A stretch of DNA of 64,000 bases from Onthophagus taurus (lineage: Eukaryota; Arthropoda; Insecta; Coleoptera; Scarabaeidae), in assembly GCF_036711975.1 (NCBI RefSeq), contig NC_091975.1, positions 374,501-438,500 on the forward strand. Reading direction: 5' to 3'. This document shows positions 46,801 through 58,800 of this stretch, one piece after another (positions within the stretch are counted from its first letter, which is position 1; every line of letters starts with the position of its first letter). A program made the position numbers and the translations under genes. The notes beneath the pieces are model-generated. The model worked only from the letters and a program-made list of their open reading frames with translations, was not told where the DNA came from and did no database searches.

Positions 46801-49800
46801 TTTTGTGTTATTGCAAGAGATAATGGATGATGATGTTGATTTTAAGGCTCATTTCATTTTATACAGTTCTGCCAGTTTTCAAAATTAAAGGGGAGAAACA
46901 AAAAATATTAATCCTAACCTAGAATTTCACAACCGCTGACAAACTAAGCGCAGATTACTTACGCTGAGATATTTACTAAACTGCTGCGTAACAGCGCTGA
47001 CTTAGCATATCGTTCAGCCGCGACTGCTAATATAGCAACTTAACAGTTGACACCGGCTGAACATGCCCATTGTTTCCAATTATTGCCAAAGTTTGTAGTA
47101 GTACTTAAAAATTCACTGACAACTCTGGCATTATGTGCTGGTGCTCCGTCATATTGAAAATATATCATTTGAGACTTATTTAAAGGTAAATTGTCGACCA
47201 AAGGCACAATGTGCTGCCTTGATATATTGAGGTATTACCTGAGTTTAAGTTTTTATGGTAGATACTATATGCCAACATTCTATTATCTAAAAGGGCACAC
47301 CATACATTGAACCTCAACCTTCTTTGAACACTCAGAGACTTCATTGGTCCAGATGACATTTTGAACAAACAGCAGATTATTTAATTTTTCTAAATATCAT
47401 CTACAAAATTCTAATCTTAGATTGACATCTCCTGCACGTAAATAATGAGTTAGGCCCGCTTTGTATGGTTTATACATATTTTTCTTTCATATTCGGAAGC
47501 AGCGGTTTTTGGGTCAGACGTCTTGTTCAATTTCTCTGCAAGATGTTGATGGATTTATCGCAAGTGAAGCCAACACATTGACTTCATCCTCTTGCAGGCC
47601 ATTTTGGTATGTTTTTGCACGTGGTTTGGGGATGGACCAAAAATCTATTAAACTTTCTGCTAACCGGCTGAAGGTTCTTACGTGCGGTTGTCTTCTTTCC
47701 GAATACTTTGTGAAATATAATTCCGCGGCTAACGTCGCATTCTTATCTGATAACATATAGCATTCCATTATGTTACATTTTCATAATTTTCGAAGTTCAT
47801 TGTAAAGTTTTATTTAGTTTTGTTATACTTTGACACCTAACATGCTGGTGCATCATACCAGCTCATAATGCCAGAGTTGTTATCGAATTTTTAAATACAA
47901 ACTTTGGCAATTATTTGATACATTATGTTCCATCATAGTATGTATGGTTATCACCATAGCAACATTAACTTTTAAATACATACATTATGTTTAGATAGAA
48001 CAAAATGAATTTTTGTTAATTATTCAATAACTATAAGAAATATGCCCCACAAACTATATATATTTGTTATCAGAAGAAAATAACAAATTATTTTAGGTCA
48101 TAGCCAACTATGGTTTCCATTTAAAAAAATAAAGTTACGTCAAAAATCTCGAAAATAAAAAATGGGAAAAAAATTCTACCTACGCCACTGAATTCTTCGT
48201 AAAAAGTTGCCCATATAATGTTTTATTTATAAAACTCCATCTTTGATAATAAGTGAGATATTCGCGATTGTCGTTTTCGCATAATTTTCAGTTTTTGCCG
48301 ATAGGACGAAAACAAAAGACGATAGCTGTTCGGAGTTTTCGGCATTAGCATTTTCTCGAAAAACGAGATCATGACATGTAAGCTACTTTTTTTCTATCTC
48401 TTTTAGTTTCGGAGATAGCCTATGCGGACATCGAAATTGGGACACCCTGTACATTGCCATTTAAAAAAAATTAAACGTTATTCGTTGCTCATTTGTTTTC
48501 TGAAATAAAAACAATTGAATGGTGTCTTATTATGGCAAATAAAATACTAACCAACTTTTGTATAAAATGTTTTTTTATAAAGTTGATACTTGCCAAGATA
48601 TATACAATATTCCATACATAATGGGCACCCTGTATGTAATGTTTGCAGAAGATTAGATACTATTGATAGAAAACTAGATGCTTCAATTGGACGACTAGAT
48701 ATTGTTACTACAAGACTAGGCACAGCTTCCAGAAAACTGGATATTGTAAATTGAGTATGAAAAATTGTGGTTACTGAGAATTTTAGTCGCTTGCGGATGA
48801 GGTGCTACATTGGAGTTGACCAATATGGGTTGATATATTAATTGTAAAGTTTGTGCTAAATCAGATGAAGACATGGATTCTTCATCCTAAGATAGATAAA
48901 CCGAGGTAAAAATAAAAAATGAATAATTAAAAAAATTAGTTTTCCCCTCTTGTTCAGTTTAAAGGTGTATAATCTATCTCTAATCCCCATTAGCCGTTAG
49001 ACCGCTAAGAAGTCCAAATCCTCACGGATCCATCTCCGCCCCATGAACCCCCAAAACGTTCGCGAAAAGAGAAGTGTGGAAATTTCGCTGGCGGGTTTTG
49101 AACGAAACGATTCGTGGAAAACGGGCGGTAAATTACGCGTTGGGGTTCGAATGCGCGGGGATCCGTTAAAGCTCCCCCAGTTTTCGAAAGGAAAGAGGGG
49201 ACGAGGTTGGGAAACGGTCCCCGTTTCACCATGTGAACGAGACATGTCGGTGTACGGGCACACGGCTAAGCCGGGGTAATCCTATCATCCGATAGTGTCA
49301 TGTCATTCTGTCAGGGTTTCGACGCCGACGAAGGGGTCAAAGTGCCGAGACGCACGCGCGTTCCCCCACTATGTATCCCCGGCGACGAGGTGTCGATTTG
49401 TTGTTTTATTACGGTTTCGGTCCGGTTTCCGCTGCATTATTGATGTTTGGACGAATTCAATCTAGTTTTTCAAAAATGAGAAATCTTCGAAAATAAACTT
49501 TCGAAAATTGATTGAAAAGGGTTCTAGATGGGGGGTGCGTAAAGCTCCCGGAATCCGGAAGGGTTTCAAGACTTGAGGGGTTGTTACTCCTTCCATCGAG
49601 AAGTTTAGGAGTTGCCCGGCCGCAAACGTGTCACTGGTTTGCGCGACGATGACAAGCTCCCGGCGGCTCCACCAAAATTAAAGTTTTCCTCCTTGTCATG
49701 ATCGAGTCACCAAACTTTTCCGAGTCGTCTTCGTGGGAAATTAACACCACTCTATGTGCGTCGAAAACTTTATAATCCACACAAAACTTTATTATACATT

Positions 49801-52800
49801 TCAATTTATTAGTATTATTTTCAAGTTTTTTAGTAGATTGCAAAATTTGAATCATTTTACATCGTATGTATATAAAATAGTGTTTTATTTGTGAAACCTC
49901 ACAGATGCAGAGGGTTACTTTGTATCTATCTGTGAGGGTCTATTAATTCGTCTGGACGAACGAACGGTTGAAACGGTCGAAAAGGGGCGTCACGTGTCCC
50001 CACAATGGACCATTTCCCACACCATCATCAACATAGAAGGGGCTCACGTGCTGATCTCTTGCTCTACGTTAAAGAGCCGAATCGATAGGATACCCCGGGA
50101 AAGGGGGATTAAGATTTAAAAAAAAAACGATCGAGGAATATGACGACGAAGGCCCCCCTAAAGACGTCTCCTTTTGCGAGAAAGTTAAATACTGGATCTT
50201 TGAATTTTTACCACCCTTTCCTACAAGGGGACCTGATATAGGGGTGGAATTTGCTTAAATCTGCTTAATGGTACGGTGAGCACTTTGTAACTGGACCCGT
50301 ATCTTCAAAGATTACCAGAAAAATAAAAAAAAATTTTATTAATTTTTTTATTTAAAAACGTTAAATCTAAATCGATGGTTGAAAGACGAAATTCAGGTGG
50401 GATGGTGGCGGACTTTCGGGTGTACAGGGGATGAGGTGCGCCAATGTTCGGGGTGGGGAGGGTGAAAAGGCCTCAGGCGGGCAACGTTATCCTGGGAACG
50501 AACCGGGTGCAAGCATCAACCTCTCTCATTAATGATGATGTGCTACCGCGGTGGCTGCCTCGAGACTAGTTCACTTCTCGCTACCCGCCTCCAGACACAA
50601 TGGAGAAGAATCCCATTTTCCTTCACAACCTGAACAGTGTAAGAGCGGTGCGAAAAAGTGATTAGAGCAAAAAATTTTTGATTTTTCAAATAGAAAACTA
50701 AATAATAATAATAATAATATGACTTTATTGTATCCCATATAAAACAAATAGAAAAAAAAAAATATATATACATATATATATATATACAGGGTGCCCGGAA
50801 ATTGCGTTCATATATTTAAAGGTGTAATTCTACATAAAAAATCATGAAGAAAAGTTCATATAAAGGTGTGTCCTAAAATGCTTCCTAAGGGAGGTAGAGC
50901 GCTTTGAAGAAGACGTTCAATATGAGGTTATTTCTCATTATATACCTTGTTTGTTTCGAATAGTGTTACAACCGTCCCTTACACGTTGTTCTAGCTCTTC
51001 GACATTGTTAACTGGTGTTGCATACATTAAATATTTAAGATAACCCCAGAGAAAGAAGTCTATGGAATTTAAGTCTGGCGAACGTGCGGGCCATGCTACG
51101 GGCGCTCCTCGACCTATCCATCTTTCACGGTAGGTTTCATTTAAATATTGCCGTACTTGAACGCTGAAATGAGGAGGAGCCCCATCATGCATAAACCACA
51201 TTTCCCTTCGTGTTTGATACGGCACTTCTTCCATCAGTTCAAACAAGGTATTTTGCAAAAAGTTAAGATAAGTTGTACCGTTGAGACGGTTATCAAGTAC
51301 ATGCGGACCAATTAAATGATCCCCAATAATACCAACCCATACATTAATAGAAAATCTTTCTTGATGTTTCGTGGCTAAAACATTGTATGGGTTTTCATCG
51401 GCCCAAACATGGATATTATGGAAGTTAATGACGCCATCTCGGGTAAATCCAGCTTCATCATTTTTTCCGGAAAATTTCTGTCATGGCGCCATTGTTCCAT
51501 AATCCAACGACTGAACTGTAGTCTTGGGATGCTATCGGTGGGTTTTAAGGCCTGCACCTTTTGGAAATGATATGGATGCAGTAGCTGATCTTTAAATACC
51601 TCCCAAACGGTGGTTTTCGGCACATTTTCTTGTACCGATAATCTCCTAGTGCTTACCGTAGGATTGATAGCTACTGCATCGAGCACCCTTTCTTCCACTT
51701 CTACAGTCCTCGTAGTGCATGATCTTCCACAGTCGTAACGATTTTCTTTAAAGCGCCCAGTTTCACACAATCTTCTATGAATAGCAGCGAACGTTTGTTC
51801 ACAGGGAAGTTGTAGGTTTGGATATCGTTCTGCGTACAATCTTCGTGCTTCTCTGGCATTTCCATCAGCTCTACCGTACGTAAAGTGAATGTTTGCCATC
51901 TCTTCGTTTGAGTATTGAACCATTTTGATTTAATTAAACGTAAATTATAATGGTTGTTGCACTAAAATAATTTTTTATCGACCGTTTGACAGCAAAGATC
52001 AACAAATGAAAGGAGCCTACTAAGATTTTTAGTGATAGTTTAATACACATGTTTGTGTGCAGTATTTTACTTAGCATTATTTATCTTGAAAACGAGTGGT
52101 CGTAGACCATTTTATAAGCAGAACATTTTTTATGTATTTTTTTCCGTAGATTCTAATTTTGAGGTTAAAATGGTGGAAAGATCAAAACAAAAAAAAATAT
52201 GGGAAATAAATTGCGCCCCCTATCCCTTATTTCCGCAACTGCACATTCCTTCTAATTTTTTATTCGATTATCGTATTCCCCCCGTAAAAATAGCTGGATA
52301 TGCAAAATTTCGTGTTTCTAACCCTAGTAGTTTTTGAAATAATGAGAAATAACCTCATATTGAACGTCTTCTTCAAAGCGCTCTAACTCCCTTAGGAAGC
52401 ATTTTAGGACACATCTTTATATAAACTTTTCTTCATGATTTTTTATGTAGAATCATACCTTTAAATATATGAACGCAATTTCCGGACACCCTGTATATAT
52501 ATATGTATACATACACAACAAAATGTATAACTAAATGAATATGTACATAAATATATGCATAATCTTGAAATTATAATAACTTAAACAATAAATGAAAACA
52601 ACGATACCCAATGTGTTATCGTAAATTAAAATTTAAAACATATACATATATATGTATACCCATATCGAGATACAAACGGCGGGATCCAGAAAAATCTGCT
52701 CTATCTAACCGAATAAACAGAAAAGAAAGAAAAATAAAAGAAAAGAAAGAAAAGAAAAAGAAAGAAAAAAGAAAAACAACCTGATAAGGTTGCCCTTGTA

Positions 52801-55800
52801 AAGCCTGCAATAGAAAATAATAAAAAAACAAACTCAATTCAGATGAGAATCAACTGACATCCGCTGACTGCTGACAAAACATTAGTCTCCTTAGTTCTGT
52901 GAGAAATCGAGATAAAGACAACTGTCGCAACACAATTGGTAAAGATCCGTATGATTTGCAAATGTGATACGTAAACGATCGCTGAAACATTGAAGTTCTA
53001 AATCTCGGCGGATAGAAACTCATTCCCGACCTGGTTTGACAAAGCTGTGGTTTAAATATAATTTTATTATATAGATATTCCGGAATTCCAGAGACCACAA
53101 TTCTGTGGAATAGAACCAAACTGTAAAATTCCCTCCAGCTCAACCAACCAGCCTCTTTAAGTTTATAAGAAATTCTCTCAAATTTTCGAATTCCATAGAT
53201 GAATCTAAGACAACTGTTTTGTACTCTCTGTATTCTTCGCGAAGTGACCACATCAATAGCGTCATGATATATAGCAGACATAAAGTTAAAATGTGAGAGC
53301 ACAAATGCGTTACACAAACTTATTTTCACTTTTATGGGCAAGTATGACCGATGCGGATAGAGAAATCGCAAATTGCAGTAAGATCTTTTAATATACATGG
53401 CAATTTGTTGCTTAAATCTAAAATTATTGTCCAAAATCAAACCAAGACACTTAACCTCTGAAACTCTTTTAATTAACGTATCATTCAACTTAATAGCCAA
53501 GTCAGGAGCAGCAACACGCTCTTGACTACTAAAGCACATCCACATAGATTTTTCAGGGTTTATTTTTAAGTGATGGTAAGAAGCAAGAGTAAATATTTTT
53601 TCAAGATCTTTGTTTATATTATATTCAACAACACCACTATCCGCATCCACATAAGAAGCGTACAGTTGTGTATCATCTGCATAAGAGTTAATTTTACAAA
53701 ACTGAATAAATTTGCTGAACTGCGAAGTATATAAAGAAAACAAGATAGGACCCAATACAGAACCTTGCGGAACACCGCTTGTTCAATCCTGACCCGCTGT
53801 GTGCGATCACTAAGATAATTACGTAAAATAGATACTGTGTCTCCAGTAAATCCCAAATATCGAAATAATTTACAAATAACAGTGTGGTTAACAGTATCAA
53901 ATGCCTTAGAGTAATCCAAGAAAACTACGGCGGTATTCATTTCTCTGTCAAGAGCAGTCAACAAATCATCTGTTAAATTCAGCATTGATGTAGTGCAGCT
54001 ATACCCACGCCTAAAGCCCGATTGCTGCGATGGGAGTAAACCCTTCAGTTCCGCATACTCTGTCAACTGTATCTTCATAAACTTTTCTAAAATTTTGGAA
54101 AGCACACTAATAGGTCGCAAGTCGCCATATTCCTGCGGGTCACCCCTCTTAGGCAGCGGAACAACCACAGCACGCTTCCATTCCATGGGAAATACATGTT
54201 CAGTTAAGCAACAGTTTAGTATATGAGTTAAATATGGCAAAATAGTTGGACAAGACATTTTGATCATATCAATGGAGACACCATCCGCTCCAACTGCAGA
54301 TGAGGCAATAGAATTAATCATCTCCAACACCAAAGAGACCTCCACTGGTTTAAAAGAAAAGTCGAGGACCATCATAGAGATCTAAACCAGATCCTTGGAA
54401 GTCTTTAACAATTCTTTGACACTATCCACAAAATATTCATTAATCTTATAGGGAAACCTTAAATTTGACGGCAAGGTAGCATCTTTATGTGATTTAATAT
54501 TCAATGACTTCAATTTGCACAGCAATGGAACCGAAAAATGCTCTCTTCTCATTTCTTACAGCTGTAGTAGTAATTCATGATTTTGATTTTAATTCATCAT
54601 GTACTTACTTGAATTTCTTATTGGTACCATCTAAATTAGTCAATTTTTTCTTCGCGCGTTTATTGAAAATTACTGGGGGTGAGCAAAAAATTCGAATATA
54701 TCGAGAGAATTGCGAAACGGAGCCGCGGGAGGTAATTACAAAACATTCGAGGACACAAAGGAATCCAATCGCGCCTCCCGGCGTCATCCCGTTTGTCCCT
54801 ATAAAGGACTCGCCGGTGTCCGGTTTCCGTTTAAATAGATTACCAGTGTCATCGTCGCGTGGTATTTCCCGACCGAATTTTGATTCATACTCTGAATTGG
54901 AAACCTTCGTTCCAATTACTACCCGGCTCTGTTTTCTTTCGATTTGCATCCCAACAAAACCCGATTTCAACAACACAAAACTTACCTACATAAACTTACT
55001 TAGATTCAGATAAAAAAAATTAATATGTCTTATAACCTCTTTATAATACCTCTTATAATCCTCGTTATATGTTAGCACTAGAATTAACTCTAGACTTAGA
55101 ACTAGATACATTCGGGTTTAGCCGTGCGTCTCTTAACACGGCTAAATCCGAATGTTTCTAGTTCTAGTGTTAGTCCTACTATTGTTCAAAAAAGATTTAC
55201 AACAATCTGGCGCTGAATAACAATTAAAAGTAGGAACTAACACTAGAACTAGAAACATTCCAGAAAATCTTGTAAAATTTGACAGCTAAACAGCAGAAAA
55301 TTTTGTTTAGTCAAATAATGCCATGTTGATATGTTTTATTTGTGACTATTATTAACAGAATAAAATTTAAAATTTTATGCAGTGGTTGTAATATCCAAAA
55401 TATAGTGTATTCCCAAAAAGTCTATATATATTAATATATAGTAGAAACCACGAGAGCTGGCGGTGACTTGACGTTTTAAAATGGTATGAATCAAAATATG
55501 GACGTACGACTTAGATTATTTCACCATATACATTTAAATGTATGTTAGATTAGTAATGGAGGTTATATGTCAAACATTGCCAAAATTAGGAGACGTTATT
55601 TACAGGTCGCAAGGGATTATCCCTTTGTGTCCCGACGGTACTTTAAAGTACCGGTAATTTTAAACACTCATTTTAAACTGTAGTTATCTATTCGACGCAT
55701 TTAGAACTGTCTGTACTTTCTACTATACAAGTGTATACAAGAAATAATCTGTATAAAAAACGTCGCAATCCGCACTGTAGGATTTTTAGGTACACTTTAA

Positions 55801-58800
55801 ACTTATTCATCCAGATGTGAGGTTAGAAGTTTAGTGAAAAGTGGTGCTGTTGAATTTTGTTGTTTAAGAAGGTATTTCTTTGATAAATGGTTATTAGGTA
55901 TGATTATTACAGATCATTTTAAAAAGAAAACATTGAGCTTAATTTAAAATAAGTCTCATTCCTTAATTTCAATAAACATGGTTTCTAAGAATTTTTAAAT
56001 TAGCATCTTTTTTGACTCTTTTAAATGTAAGTGTTGTTTCAACATTTTTTTTCTTAATATTTTTTCAATTCAACCCAACAATTATTATACATCATTTTAA
56101 AGAGAAAACTCTGAGCTTTAATTTAAAATAAGTTTCATACCTTAACTTCAATAAACAAGGCTTCTAGGAATTTTTAAATTAGCATTTTTTTTGACACTTT
56201 TAGGTTATACGAAAATGTAAGTTTTATTTCAACATTTTTTTTCTTAATATTTTTCCAATTCAACCCAACAATTATTATACATCATTTTAAAGAGAAAACT
56301 CTGAGCTTTAATTTAAAATAAGTTTCATTCCTTAATTTCAATAAATACGGCTTCCAGGAATTTTTAAATTAGCATTTTTTTTGACACTTTTAGGTTATAC
56401 GAAAATGTAAGTTTTATTTCAACATTTTTTTTCTCAATATTTTTCCAATCCAACCCAACAATTATTATATATCATTTTAAAGAGAAAGATTAGAGCTTTA
56501 ATTTAGAATAAGTCTCATTCCTTAACTTCAATAAACAAGGCTTCCAGGAATTTTTAAATTAGCATTTTTTTGACACTTTTAGGTTATACGAAAATGTAAG
56601 TTTTATTTCAACATTTTTTTTCTTAATATTTTTCCAATTCAACCCAACAATTATTATACATCATTTTAAAGAGAAAACTTTGAGCTTTAATTTAAAATAA
56701 GTTTCATTCCTTAACTTCAATAAACAAGGCTTCTAGGAATTTTTAAATTAGCATTTTTTTTGACACTTTTAGGTTATACGAAAATGTAAGTTTTATTTCA
56801 ACATTTTTTTTCTTAATATTTTTCCAATTCAACCCAACAATTATTATACATCATTTTAAAAAGAAAACTTTGAGCTTTAATTTAAAATAAGTTTCATTCC
56901 TTAACTTCAATAAACAAGGCTTCCAGGAATTTTTAAATTAGCATTTTTTTTGACACTTTTAGGTTATACGAAAATGTAAGTTTTATTTCAACATTTTTTT
57001 TCTCAATATTTTTCCAATCCAACCCAACAATTATTATATATCATTTTAAAGAGAAAGATTAGAGCTTTAATTTAGAATAAGTCTCATTCCTTAATTTCAA
57101 TAAATACGGCTTCCAGGAATTTTTAAATTAGCATCTTTTTTGACATTTTTAGGTTATACGAAAATGTAAGTTTTATTTCAACATTTTTTTTCTTAATATT
57201 TTTCCAATTCAACCCAACAATTATTATACATCATTTTAAAGAGAAAACTCTGAGCTTTAATTTAAAATAAGTTTCATTCCTTAACTTCAATAAATACAGC
57301 TTCCAGGAATTTTTAAAATAGCATCTTTTTTGATACTCTTAGGTTATACGAAAATGTAAGTTTTATTTCAACTTTTTTTTTCTCTATATTTTTCCAATCC
57401 AACCCAACAATTATTATACATCATTTTAAAAAGAAAGCTTTGAGTTTTAATTTAAAATAAATTTCATTCCTCAATTTCAATAAATACGGCTTCCAGGAAT
57501 TTTTAAATTAGCATCTTTTTTGACACTTTTAGGTTATTCGAAAATGTTAGTTTTAACTCAATACTCTTTTTCTCAATATTTTTTTAATTCAACCCATCGA
57601 TTGTTATACATCGATTTAAACAGAAAGCTTCAAGCTTCAATTTAAAATAAGTTTTATTTCTTAATTTCAATAAACACGGTTTCCAGGAATTTTTGAATTA
57701 GCATCTTTTTTGACACTTAGACTATTCTGTCACAAAGTTTCAAAATGTTTGACTTCTTGGGACACAAAGGGTTAAGTAAGTTTTATTTAAACAGTGGTTC
57801 ATAATTTATTCATTAATTATTAATTTATTTCATTTTCGGCTTGTGAAAACACCAACAGATTCACAAGACGTTTCGATTTGAGGTCATAATTATAGAGTTA
57901 CATCCCTTAGAAGAACAGACGTACTTTTTCGACGTGGCTATTTGAATTGTACAGCAGACATATTAAACTAATGCTATCTCTTTCTAACACACATTACTCT
58001 CTAGCGGTTTGTGAATTTTAATTTACTACGTATGGCATTTGTAACAGCGGAAAACGATGATTTACTTCCAGCTCTCGTGGCGTCTACTATAAATAGATTT
58101 TGTGTGTATAAGAGCAGTCACAGCACAAGAACACAAACTTATTTTTATTTTTGAATCTTTCATCACAAAATACAAAAGTTAATCACTGCTTTCATTCATC
58201 ACCGAATGTTTCTAGTTCTGGGTCTAATGTTAGTTCTAGTTTTAGTTCAATGAAAATATATAGCAATTTATTTATACATCCTATAGACTTATCTATAAAG
58301 ATGAAATGTAACTTAAAAGAAATAAAAAGAGAATAATTTTACATGTTTCAAAGATATTAATTTAAAGTTTCTTGAAACGTAAAAGAGTAGGTAACAACCC
58401 CGGATATGGTGTTGTTCCAATTTCCGTGGATCTAATATTTCGAAACGGAAAACCGTACAGCGACAGTTCACGCGAACTGTTGCCGGCAGTTTTCTAAATC
58501 ACTTCCGTCGACGCTAACAGGATTAAGGTGAAGAGATGGAGAAGGAGGAGGGTTCGAAACCGTTTTCAGCCCCTAATTTGCCGTAAATTTCCTTTTACCA
58601 TCTCTCTTTCTCGCGATAACCACAAAAGGTAAAAACACAACACAAAAAATATATTTAGTAGTATTTTTTTTGTTACAAATTGCTTACCATCTTTGTTCAT
58701 GCTGGCTTCGAAACATTTGTGTAATCGGCAAGCTCTGCATTGGTTCCTGTGAGTTTTGTCCACGGGGCAACGACCTTTCATATCTCCTGTTGCTTTACAT

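Larger units (their letters stand above)
46031..48449. mobile_element. Foldback mariner element B nested in A
   Basis: TA-flanked (46029-46030, 48450-48451). The ends CAGGTGTCCCAATTTCGATG / CAGGGTGTCCCAATTTCGAT pair over more than 500 bp. The arms extend into the transposase: APAHNARVV-like coding occurs inverted in both arms (about 47100-47140 minus, about 47850-47900 plus). Confidence 0.85.
44324..48632 (+). mobile_element. Mariner-like element A with long TIRs, interrupted
   Basis: TA-flanked (44322-44323, 48633-48634). The ends CAGGGTGCCCATTATGTATG pair, and the TIR extends over 200 bp. Without the nested element B it is about 1.9 kb. Confidence 0.88.
50701..54640 (-). mobile_element. 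5'-truncated LINE with (ATT)n tail, split by a mariner
   Basis: On the minus strand the RT frame (54375-52850) is followed by a 3' UTR. The UTR continues across the mariner insertion to ATACAATAAAGTCAT and an (ATT)n tail at 50701-50719. An upstream fragment ([20 protein letters not shown], about 54480) shows the 5' break lies near 54640. Confidence 0.75.

Noticed and set aside
48997-49279. Open frames on both strands in a GC-rich block as a possible dsf exon
   Set aside because: The neighbouring exons already join in phase across intron 3, and none of the frames has a domain or matching splice sites.
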